From: Candidatus Poribacteria bacterium
Lineage (GTDB): Bacteria; Poribacteria; WGA-4E; WGA-3G
DNA length: 51,244 nt
Assembly (NCBI GenBank): GCA_022394775.1
Contig: JAGFCB010000064.1
Span: 1-51,244, forward strand
Direction of reading: 5' to 3'
The position numbers and the translations under genes were made by a program. Shown in pieces: positions 44,040-51,244 of the stretch; the first letter of the stretch is position 1; each line of letters starts with the position of its first letter. The notes under the pieces are model-generated. The model saw only the letters and a program-made list of their open reading frames with translations, made no database searches and was not told the origin of the DNA.

Positions 44040-44829
44040 TGCGAGGGACGTTGAAAAGGTAAAGGTAGGACGAGTTTTTTTTAAACCTGATAGTGGACCT
44101 GATGTGAAAAAGGTCATTGTTCTTACCTTAGAAAGCCATGTTGGGAATGTTGTCCAATTGGTCAAGCGATTTGACCCTAAGCATTTCAAAGTTGATTGCA
44201 GCGAAACTCGCGATTGGTTGATACGGGCAGCAGAAAAACACGACGACGCCAAACCTGAAACTTTTCGCATAATCTATCAAGGTTGGAAAGAGAGTGCTCG
44301 CAAATCTCTAGGTTATTCCTTCAGAGGGCACCGTTTTAGAGTTTCCGATGACAATCGCTATGTTGAGTTACTTATTCGGCTTCACCACGAGTTCTCAGTA
44401 GAAGGTATTGCCAAAGCGGTAGCGGAGTTAAAAGATCAACATGATGGAAAGTATGCCGAGTTTGCTGAGAACTTTCCCACGGATCTGTATACGTTAGAAA
44501 TGTGCGACCAGATCGAAGCAGAGATCGAAACCTATACTTTCATCGGTGAGCCTCAACCGCGTGTATTTATGGATTTCCACTCTCAAATCGGAAAAGACGG
44601 TAAAATTGAAATTGAGCCATTTGATCCTTTTGTTACGGACTCAGATATCGTTTTGCCAATGAAATACTACGAATGGGAAATCGGCACTAAGGAACGTCAG
44701 GAAATCGCAACAGATTTGAAGATGGAAAATCCATCAGAACGGTTGAGGAAGTTGAAAGAGATGATCGAAAATCCTCCAAAAGATGCCGAACGCGAACCAA
44801 AGGAGATGATTTTGTGTCCAGCGCATTAA
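44032..44829 (+). CDS. cas3'': Stand-alone HD nuclease Cas3''
   Basis: A 265-aa protein whose histidine and aspartate pattern matches Cas3-type HD nucleases: His36 (LESHVGNVVQL), His70-Asp71 (EKHDDAKPETF), His100 (FRGHRFR), His118-His119 (RLHHEFS) and Asp159 (EMCDQIEAE). It would cleave single-stranded DNA after target recognition. In standard I-D this domain is fused to Cas10d; here it is separate and the large subunit appears to lack it. ATG 44032 follows AAGGAGG. It overlaps cas5 by 8 bp and cas3' by 16 bp. Confidence 0.78.
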   Translation: MIDARDVEKVKVGRVFFKPDSGPDVKKVIVLTLESHVGNVVQLVKRFDPKHFKVDCSETRDWLIRAAEKHDDAKPETFRIIYQGWKESARKSLGYSFRGHRFRVSDDNRYVELLIRLHHEFSVEGIAKAVAELKDQHDGKYAEFAENFPTDLYTLEMCDQIEAEIETYTFIGEPQPRVFMDFHSQIGKDGKIEIEPFDPFVTDSDIVLPMKYYEWEIGTKERQEIATDLKMENPSERLRKLKEMIENPPKDAEREPKEMILCPAH

Positions 44830-46706
44830 CAGCATATCAACAATTTGCTGGTGAAAAATTCACACCGAACCCAATGCAAGAAAAACTTTTTGCTTTTCTC
44901 ACGGCTGAAGACGAGAATCCTGCCCTTCTGCTCAAAGCACCCACTGGTAGCGGGAAAACAGAGGCTGTACTCATCCCGAGTCTTGCTGCCAAACGCAGGC
45001 TTTTTTTAATCTTTCCATCGCGGAGCCTTGTTGACGATCAGATTAGCCGGTGTGAGAAGTACCTTCAACGCGCATCAAAAGAAGTGAATGAACCTTATGC
45101 ATTAGTCGTTGACACCGGAGCAGAATCCCAGCGCACTGTTTTTACAAAAGGTGAAAGAAAGGAACATGGTAGGCGGCATCTCTACGATGGCGATGTTATC
45201 CTTACAACATTTGACAAATTCTTGTACCGCTTTTTCGGATTTGGTGAACCTAACAAATCCTATATTTTTCCATTCCGAATTCACCAGAGTGGTGAACGCA
45301 AAAATGTTTTCTGTTTTGATGAGGTTCACGCTTATGACCAAGTCGCTTTTGTCAACTTTGAACGTCTCATCAAAGCGCTTTACAAAGCCAGCTTGGATAT
45401 GGTCGTCATGACAGCAACCATGCCTGATACATACCAAAATGAACTGCATTTCTTGGACACCGTTGACTATATTACAGGTGAGGATAAACTGAATCTGGAA
45501 AGTTGGCAGGTACAAAAGCAGGAAAGGCACCATCCAAATAAAACAATTACGCATATTGCTGCAGAAACGCAAACAGAAGTTACGGACAAAATACAGGCTT
45601 GTGTTTCGGGACAATACGAACTAGGTAAACGGATTATTGTTACTATTGAAACAATTAAAGACCTTGTTCCGGCCTACATGGATATGAAAGCGCAGGATGA
45701 CGGTGAAAACATTTTCCTTTATCATGGGCGACTCTCTAACCCACAGCGTAAGAAGGTTTATAATAAACTAAAAAAACTTGAGGCGGCAGATAAGGGGTAC
45801 CTTCTTTTCACAACGAGTGCTATTGAAGTCGGATGTGACCTTGACGCGCACCTGCTTATCACCGAATTGTGCAATCCTGATTCGCTCATCCAACGTGCAG
45901 GAAGGTGCAATCGTAAAGGGCAGATTCCTAACGCTGAAATCGTCGTCTTAGGGAACAAAATTCCATCTTTTTTCTCTATTCTTTCCGAAGAGAAGATGGC
46001 GAAATATATTGAAAAGTTGCAGCAGCAGAGTGGAAGCAATTTTAACCCGGGCGACATACTTAAACTTATGGAATACGAACTGCACTCTGACTATAGGGCG
46101 GAAGTGCTTTTTGATATGTTATATGAATACGTCTATGAAGCACGTCTTGAAAACAAACCCCTGCACGATAGAGGACTTGTAATTACGCGGGGTTTTGAAC
46201 CCTCAATTACGCTTACGACCCAGGTCCCGGTAGAAGAGGCAAAACACCTTCCCAAAAATGCTGTGAGTGTCTCTCTCTCAAGTTGTATTGCCAGAGCAGC
46301 TGATAACGAATCCGTTAACTCGGATTTCAAGGTATTTCAGCGATTTTATGATAAGTATAACGAAGTATTTAAGTTTGAACTACTTAAGAGACCTGGAAGT
46401 ATCTATTTCAAAGAGCTTTTTATTCAGGTTCCTGAATCTTTCTTTTCTGAGGAACTCGGGTATGTTGAACCACCAAAAGTATTTGAATCTCGCGGCACTC
46501 AAGGTTATCGGCAAAATTTAGTCTATAAAACAACTGATGAAAACGACAAGCCTAAAGATATCTGGCTGTACTATTTGAAAGATTTAGAGAATCCGGAAGC
46601 AGAGGATACCGTACAGCTCCAGTCTCCAGAAACAATTAGTGTAGAACCCGAAAAAAGTACAGAACCTTTAGAAGGTGCCGAACAGTTGACGCTTTTTGAA
46701 CGTTGA
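44814..46706 (+). CDS. cas3': Cas3' helicase
   Basis: A 630-aa superfamily 2 helicase that unwinds target DNA. Walker A is APTGSGKT at 42-49, motif II CFDEVHAYD at about 167-175, motif III VMTATMP near 198 and motif VI QRAGRCNRKG near 360. There is no HD region, in keeping with the separate cas3''. It starts with GTG at 44814, 8 nt after AAAGGAG, inside the end of cas3''. The C-terminal about 150 residues are poorly conserved and end LTLFER. Confidence 0.92.
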   Translation: MSSALTAYQQFAGEKFTPNPMQEKLFAFLTAEDENPALLLKAPTGSGKTEAVLIPSLAAKRRLFLIFPSRSLVDDQISRCEKYLQRASKEVNEPYALVVDTGAESQRTVFTKGERKEHGRRHLYDGDVILTTFDKFLYRFFGFGEPNKSYIFPFRIHQSGERKNVFCFDEVHAYDQVAFVNFERLIKALYKASLDMVVMTATMPDTYQNELHFLDTVDYITGEDKLNLESWQVQKQERHHPNKTITHIAAETQTEVTDKIQACVSGQYELGKRIIVTIETIKDLVPAYMDMKAQDDGENIFLYHGRLSNPQRKKVYNKLKKLEAADKGYLLFTTSAIEVGCDLDAHLLITELCNPDSLIQRAGRCNRKGQIPNAEIVVLGNKIPSFFSILSEEKMAKYIEKLQQQSGSNFNPGDILKLMEYELHSDYRAEVLFDMLYEYVYEARLENKPLHDRGLVITRGFEPSITLTTQVPVEEAKHLPKNAVSVSLSSCIARAADNESVNSDFKVFQRFYDKYNEVFKFELLKRPGSIYFKELFIQVPESFFSEELGYVEPPKVFESRGTQGYRQNLVYKTTDENDKPKDIWLYYLKDLENPEAEDTVQLQSPETISVEPEKSTEPLEGAEQLTLFER

Positions 46707-46721
46707 TTAAGGAGACCACCC

Positions 46722-47552
46722 ATGCCTATCAGCACGCTTATCTCACTCATACCTGAAACCGATGTAACACTTCGTCCAACGATGGGACACCATGCCCACG
46801 CCGCGTTTCTCGCCATCATGCGGGAAAGCGATCCGAACCTCGCAGAAACGCTTCACGCACAGTCTACACAGAAACCGTTTACCGTCTCGCCGCTGATTGC
46901 TGAAGGAAAAAAGCGCGGGAATCTGCTTCACATCCGGGCAGGGACCGACTGCAAACTCCGATTTACGTTCCTTGATGACGCGTTGTTTCAACACTTCGGT
47001 AAAGCTTTTTTGACACTCACGATGCCACCCGTTCGTTTGGGAGAAGCAGTTTTTCAGGTGAGACAGATGGTCTCATACGCCACAGAAGAACGGAGTTGGA
47101 GCAAGAGCGAAACCTACGCCGAACTCGTTCAATCCGCAAAGACGGATACCCGGATGTCCTTCAAATTCTATTCGCCGACAGCGTTCCGACGGTTGACACC
47201 GCGCGGGCAGAAAACGCGTAACGATGCCTACTTAGACCTTGATCGGTGCTATCAGAGCTGGATCAACAAGTGGAACGCCTTCGCCCCTATAAAACTTGAC
47301 AAAACCGAAATCCTTGCATTCATTTCGGATCATGCACAGGTGACAAGCGTAACGACGGAATCACGGGCACTGAACTTCGGAAGGCATACCGAGGTCGGGT
47401 GGGTCGGCACATGTGCGTGGGTCTTCTATCCCGAAGATTCATTAGATACGGCGCTGCTCCAAACAGCGAACTGCTTGGCAAATTTTGCATTCTACTGCGG
47501 CACCGGCTACAAAACAACAATGGGCATGGGACAAACGCGGCGCGTTGATTAA
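46722..47552 (+). CDS. cas6: CRISPR RNA endonuclease Cas6
   Basis: A 276-aa RAMP endonuclease that cuts pre-crRNA at the 3' base of the repeat hairpin. The C-terminal glycine-rich loop GTGYKTTMGMGQTRRV (about 258-273) is the Cas6 signature. His residues in TMGHHAHAAFL near 21-28 are candidate catalytic or RNA-binding residues. ATG follows TTAAGGAGACC, 15 bp after cas3'. Codon use shifts to a GC-richer style relative to cas10d to cas3', suggesting that adaptation plus cas6 genes may have a different history. Confidence 0.88.
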   Translation: MPISTLISLIPETDVTLRPTMGHHAHAAFLAIMRESDPNLAETLHAQSTQKPFTVSPLIAEGKKRGNLLHIRAGTDCKLRFTFLDDALFQHFGKAFLTLTMPPVRLGEAVFQVRQMVSYATEERSWSKSETYAELVQSAKTDTRMSFKFYSPTAFRRLTPRGQKTRNDAYLDLDRCYQSWINKWNAFAPIKLDKTEILAFISDHAQVTSVTTESRALNFGRHTEVGWVGTCAWVFYPEDSLDTALLQTANCLANFAFYCGTGYKTTMGMGQTRRVD

Positions 47553-47564
47553 AGGAGATTTCAG

Positions 47565-49202
47565 ATGTCAGAAACTTATATCCCCCTTTCACAAGTTAAT
47601 ACTTATGTCTTCTGTCCAAGGCGGTTTTACTATGAATCTATTGAGGGACATCAGGTGGTCAACGACCATGTTGAGGAAGGCAAAATTAAGCATGAAAACG
47701 TCCATACAGCAGTGACAGACCGGAAAAAAGCGGATAAAACTATATCGCGTCGACAATACCTCGCTTCAGATGCCCTCGGTGTCTCCGGTTATACTGACCT
47801 TGTTGAGGAGAAAGAGGGTATTCCCTATCCGGTTGAATTCAAGAAGGCAGGGACCGGAAATTGGCTGAACGATCAGGTCCAACTCTGTTTGCAGGGGCTG
47901 TTATTGGAGGAGAAAACGGGAATTTCGATTCCACACGGTTATGTCTTCTACATCGGCTCTAAGCGGCGCCGGAAGGTGCCTTTTGACCAGGAACTCCGAG
48001 AGGCGACACTGCGTTATGTAGCGGAGGCACGGTCGCTGTTGGAGTCGAAAAAGATTCCGAAGCCTGTTCACGATAATCGATGCAACGGCTGTAGTGTCCG
48101 TCCGATTTGCTTACCGGATGAAGTCGCCTATCTCCACGAGTTAGATGAACGCCCGAAACGAATCAAGCCCGCTCTCGGTATTGATAATGTGCTTTATGTC
48201 GATGAGCCGGGATGTGCGATCAAGAAGACAGGTGAACGCATTCTTGTGGCGAAGGAGAACGAGGTTATCAGAGATATTCCGATCATCCACCTTGGACAGG
48301 TGGTTATCTCTGGCAATGTCAACCTCACGACCCCCGCGATGCAAACGCTTTTACACGAGGGTATCCCTGTTGTGTTTCTCTCCGCTTATGGTCGGTATCA
48401 CGGCGCGTTGACACCACAAGTGTCCCGAAATTCGCTCTTACGGTCTGCTCAACATAAGGTCGCAAATAACCGCAACGCATGCCTTGAATTGTCAAAAGCG
48501 TTTGTGCAAGGGAAAGTCGCGAATATGCGGACGATGCTCCAACGCCGAAAATGGCAGGCTCCCGATAACGAAGATCCTGCATTAGAGCCATTATTGGTTA
48601 ATATTAAAGCGATGAAGGCGATGGAAAAACGCATCCATAAAGCCGCAGAACTTCCAGAATTATTGGGAATAGAAGGTAACGCTTCCGCCGCTTATTTCGG
48701 GGCATTCAACTTCATGCTCAAATCCGAGATAGGTTTCGATTTTCAACGCCGCAGTCGTCGTCCACCGGCTGATGCAACCAACGCACTCTTGAGTTTCGCC
48801 TATTCATTACTGACAGCGGATCTCATGTCTGCTATTCAGACAGTTGGATTAGACCCATACATCGGTTTCTTTCACCAACTCAAATATGGCAAACCGTGCC
48901 TTGCCCTCGATTTGATCGAAGAATTCCGACCCATTATCGCCGACTCCACTGTCCTTACCTTAATCAACAACCGGCGTATCAAGCCTGAAGACTTCACGCA
49001 ATCTCATGGCGGTTGGTATTTAAAAGAACATCGGCGGAAGGTATTCTATGCAGCTTATGAGGCACGAAAAAATGAGACGATCACGCACCCTCTGTTTAAG
49101 TATAAACTCACATTTCGGCGTGCCATGGAATTACAAGTGCGTCTTTTGGCAAAATATCTAACAGGCGAAATTGATCGATATACACCGCTGACGATTCGGT
49201 AA
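47565..49202 (+). CDS. cas4-cas1: Cas4-Cas1 fusion protein
   Basis: A 545-aa fusion. Cas4 (about 1-200) has Cys17 (YVFCPRRFYYE), nuclease residues in GYTDLV and YPVEFKKA, and a C-terminal CNGCSVRPIC iron-sulfur ligand set. Cas1 (about 208-545) begins NVLYVDEPG and has its metal residues in LLGIEGNASAAYFG (Glu about 369), FFHQLKYGKP (His about 436) and LALDLIEEFRP (Asp/Glu about 448). It integrates new spacers with Cas2; the Cas4 part trims prespacers and selects the PAM. ATG follows AAAGGAGAT, 12 bp after cas6. Confidence 0.95.
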   Translation: MSETYIPLSQVNTYVFCPRRFYYESIEGHQVVNDHVEEGKIKHENVHTAVTDRKKADKTISRRQYLASDALGVSGYTDLVEEKEGIPYPVEFKKAGTGNWLNDQVQLCLQGLLLEEKTGISIPHGYVFYIGSKRRRKVPFDQELREATLRYVAEARSLLESKKIPKPVHDNRCNGCSVRPICLPDEVAYLHELDERPKRIKPALGIDNVLYVDEPGCAIKKTGERILVAKENEVIRDIPIIHLGQVVISGNVNLTTPAMQTLLHEGIPVVFLSAYGRYHGALTPQVSRNSLLRSAQHKVANNRNACLELSKAFVQGKVANMRTMLQRRKWQAPDNEDPALEPLLVNIKAMKAMEKRIHKAAELPELLGIEGNASAAYFGAFNFMLKSEIGFDFQRRSRRPPADATNALLSFAYSLLTADLMSAIQTVGLDPYIGFFHQLKYGKPCLALDLIEEFRPIIADSTVLTLINNRRIKPEDFTQSHGGWYLKEHRRKVFYAAYEARKNETITHPLFKYKLTFRRAMELQVRLLAKYLTGEIDRYTPLTIR

Positions 49203-49377
49203 AAGTGGATGGAAGGATAGGTAGAACTTCCACCCTTTTATCCACGCATCCCTTAGCCAGAAAGATATACGGATAAGAAGATTGAAAGAATAAGAACTAC
49301 CACTTCTACCGTTTCCATTCTTCTAACCTTCCAATCTATATGGACTTCGGAACGGAAGATATAATGAGGAATCGCCG

Positions 49378-49650
49378 ATGCATTACACAGTCGCTTATGA
49401 TATAACTGAGGATAAGCGCCGGAACAAAGTCGCCAAAATTCTCAAAGACTTTGGCACTCGCATCCAATATAGCGTTTTTGAGTGCAACACCGATCGGCGC
49501 GCACTATTACGCTTGCAGAACCGATTGGAGACGGTGATCGATTCCAGTGAGGATACGATTACATTTTATCATCTCTGTGCAGCCTGTGAAAAACAGATTG
49601 ACCGGATAGGGTTAAAAAAAGGACTTGACGACCGGTCGTACATTGTGTAA
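49378..49650 (+). CDS. cas2: Cas2 adaptation protein
   Basis: A 90-aa ferredoxin-fold protein that dimerises and bridges Cas1 dimers. The N-terminal YTVAYDITEDKRRNKVAKIL has the conserved YDI aspartate at residue 8, then RIQYSVFEC and the C-terminal strand DRSYIV. It is separated from cas4-cas1 by 175 bp, a stretch with an inverted pair (GTAGAACTTCCACC near 49221 and GGAAACGGTAG on the minus strand) and no gene. Confidence 0.95.
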   Translation: MHYTVAYDITEDKRRNKVAKILKDFGTRIQYSVFECNTDRRALLRLQNRLETVIDSSEDTITFYHLCAACEKQIDRIGLKKGLDDRSYIV

Positions 49651-49683
49651 AATTAATAAGGAAACTGGTTTGGATGTGTCCAA

Positions 49684-49837
49684 CTTGAAATCAAAGCATT
49701 AGGACTTACGTATCCCTCTTGCTGGCGGGGTTTGAAACGCTGAAGAAATACCCAAGCAAAAACCCTGCAGTGCGTAATACATCTGTTATCATAGAAAAAT
49801 GCGTAAGTCCTGAGCATCTTAATCACGAGATTGAAAT
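49684..49837 (+). repeat. Diverged CRISPR repeat split by a MITE
   Basis: Left part CTTGAAATCAAA (49684-49695) equals the first 12 nt of the array repeat. The right part CACGAGATTGAAAT (about 49824-49837) equals its end but for one to two bases. Removing the MITE (49701-49811) with its flanking bases and one AGCAT target copy restores a single 36-nt unit with about 30 of 37 matches. Confidence 0.8.
49701..49811. mobile_element. MITE family 1, copy 7 (TSD AGCAT), inside a CRISPR-like repeat
   Basis: AGGACTTACG and CGTAAGTCCT ends, 111 bp, closely similar to copy 1 including GGCGGGGTTTGAAACGCTGA. AGCAT is duplicated at 49695-49699 and 49813-49817. Inserted between cas2 and the array. Confidence 0.92.
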
Positions 49838-50015
49838 CTATGAGCGGCAGGGGACCGAAAAACCCTGTACCCTCATGGTGGAGTAAGAAGCCTTATGAGT
49901 CGTGCCTCCATCCATTTAATGCAATATATCTGGTATCTGTGGTTGAGAAGAAATCCCTCGCTCACAGAAATGTCTATGCTTAAGGCATGTGTGGCAAGAC
50001 TTCCGATCGGGCACC
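49838..50015 (+). promoter_or_regulatory. Presumed CRISPR leader
   Basis: 178 bp directly upstream of the first intact repeat and downstream of cas2, read in the direction that gives the ATTGAAAC handle. No gene. I do not find a convincing promoter; AATGCAATATATCTGGTATC is the most AT-rich part. Called leader from position only. Confidence 0.45.
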
Positions 50016-51244
50016 CTTGAAATCAAAAGAACCTCGATTACGAGATTGAAACTACCCGGAGCCGCATTATCCAATCATTTTCGTTCGCTTGAAATCAAAA
50101 GAACCTCGATTACGAGATTGAAACTTCCGATAGACTTCGAGCAACCCGACATCGTTGTTATCCTTGAAATCAAAAGAACCTCGATTACGAGATTGAAACG
50201 CGCATCCCAGACACATCTCTCCGCAGATGGCGCAAACTTGAAATCAAAAGAACCTCGATTACGAGATTGAAACTCCGATGAGATATTGCGTTCAACGGCG
50301 TTTTGTAAAGCCTTGAAATCAAAAGAACCTCGATTACGAGATTGAAACGGAACAGTCCGAGCAATGCCCAATTATATGGGCTGTCCTTGAAATCAAAAGA
50401 ACCTCGATTACGAGATTGAAACCCCAGTGTCCGGTGCTTTCGTTGTAGACTGTGATCTGCACTTGAAATCAAAAGAACCTCGATTACGAGATTGAAACAT
50501 GGTTTTACGAGGATGCTCGAAACCGCGAACCTGTCCACTTGAAATCAAAAGAACCTCGATTACGAGATTGAAACGCACCTGTAAACAGCACTGGGTCTCT
50601 TACCTGTTGCTGCTTGAAATCAAAAGAACCTCGATTACGAGATTGAAACATACGCTTCATTATACAATTGCAACTGCGCGATCGTCTCACTTGAAATCAA
50701 AAGAACCTCGATTACGAGATTGAAACATCAGCAGAAATGATCTTGAATTACTGGATGCACTTTCTTGAAATCAAAAGAACCTCGATTACGAGATTGAAAC
50801 TGGCGTGGGTATGCGTCCTTTCTTGAACACAAGGCATCTTGAAATCAAAAGAACCTCGATTACGAGATTGAAACGGCACATATCCAAAAGCAATCAAACG
50901 GATACACCGATACTTGAAATCAAAAGAACCTCGATTACGAGATTGAAACGGATAGTAACATCGTTATGGTCACGCTTAACTTCCGCTTGAAATCAAAAGA
51001 ACCTCGATTACGAGATTGAAACTGGAAATCTATAAGTGGATCTGTCATCGTTATCAGTGCTTGAAATCAAAAGAACCTCGATTACGAGATTGAAACAGAT
51101 TTCGGGTGATCCGATTAACGTGGATAATCTTGAGCTTGAAATCAAAAGAACCTCGATTACGAGATTGAAACGAGCGAAAAGCATCAAGGTCCTCAACTAC
51201 AGGAATATCTTAACTTGAAATCAAAAGAACCTCGATTACGAGAT
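50016..51244 (+). CRISPR. CRISPR array, 17 repeats seen, continues past the window
   Basis: The repeat is 37 nt: CTTGAAATCAAAAGAACC then TCGATTACGAGATTGAAAC, identical in all copies; the last (51214) is cut at 31 nt by the window edge. Repeats begin at 50016, 50088, 50163, 50237, 50312, 50386, 50462, 50538, 50613, 50690, 50764, 50838, 50913, 50986, 51060, 51135 and 51214. The 16 spacers are 35-42 nt. A CTCG-ATTA-CGAG hairpin and the GATTGAAAC end are typical for I-D and III repeats; Cas6 cleavage would leave the ATTGAAAC handle. Perfect repeat identity suggests an active array. No spacer was seen to match the window. Confidence 0.98.

Noticed and set aside
49921..49980. TTGAGA and TATGCT as a promoter in the CRISPR leader.
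   Set aside because: The spacing is 26 bp, far from the 17 bp used elsewhere in the window.
49989..51218. Several short open frames on both strands encoding repeated LEIKRTSITRLK or FNLVIEVLLIS units.
   Set aside because: They are translations of the CRISPR repeats and spacers, with no ribosome sites.

Overview
The window looks like one chromosomal segment of an uncultured, heterotrophic Gram-negative-type bacterium. A cytoplasmic sulfatase, an enolase-superfamily sugar-acid dehydratase, a PQQ-like propeller protein, a secreted protein with a dockerin and a FlgD-like tail, a DUF5916 outer-membrane-type protein, a membrane dipeptidase and dense short inverted repeats next to genes recall Candidatus Poribacteria (sponge-associated or marine). 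That assignment is inference from gene content; no rRNA or marker gene is present to prove it.

Region 1 (1-36454) is ordinary metabolic and surface chromosome. It holds a propeller protein followed by a LuxE-like acyl-activating enzyme and an aldehyde dehydrogenase, a small HicB/RelE-like toxin-antitoxin pair, a sulfatase, the secreted metallopeptidase-like dockerin protein, an LRR lipoprotein, a dipeptidase, a STAS protein, a DUF4159 protein, an ABC exporter with its DUF1854 partner, an enolase-superfamily enzyme, a DUF5916 protein, KatG, an MFS transporter, a dolichol-kinase-like protein, a sugar-type ABC ATPase, a HAD phosphatase, the minCDE operon, a LarA homologue, a GlmU-like nucleotidyltransferase and BioD. 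Scattered through it are seven copies of a MITE with AGGACTTACGCA ends and perfect 5-bp target duplications (the seventh lies beside the CRISPR array), two copies of a TA-flanked MITE, and several smaller repeat families.

Region 2 (36455-37815) is a scrap zone with an Rpn-type nuclease tail, a truncated hsdR and palindromic repeats. It borders the defence island.

Region 3 (37816-51244) is a type I-D-like CRISPR-Cas locus: a WYL regulator, then cas10d, cas7(csc2), cas5(csc1), a free-standing cas3'' HD nuclease, the cas3' helicase, cas6, a cas4-cas1 fusion, cas2 and an array of 37-nt repeats that runs off the window (17 repeats seen). The large subunit has no visible HD motif and the HD domain is a separate gene. 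The large-subunit gene carries an internal Shine-Dalgarno and ATG that would make a separate 156-aa Cas11d.

The most unusual part is 38878-39912, between the WYL gene and the cas operon. A consensus promoter (TTGACC-N17-TATAAT) reads into two degenerate CRISPR repeats, both keeping the hairpin, that flank one 28-nt spacer. The spacer partly matches DNA just upstream of the next gene, a DUF3800 protein, next to a GTT that fits the type I-D PAM. Right after the DUF3800 gene lie two tandem, covarying structured-RNA copies. This suggests a CRISPR-guided repression module, of the CreA/CreR kind, controlling a DUF3800 gene with its own RNA element and embedded in a type I-D locus.
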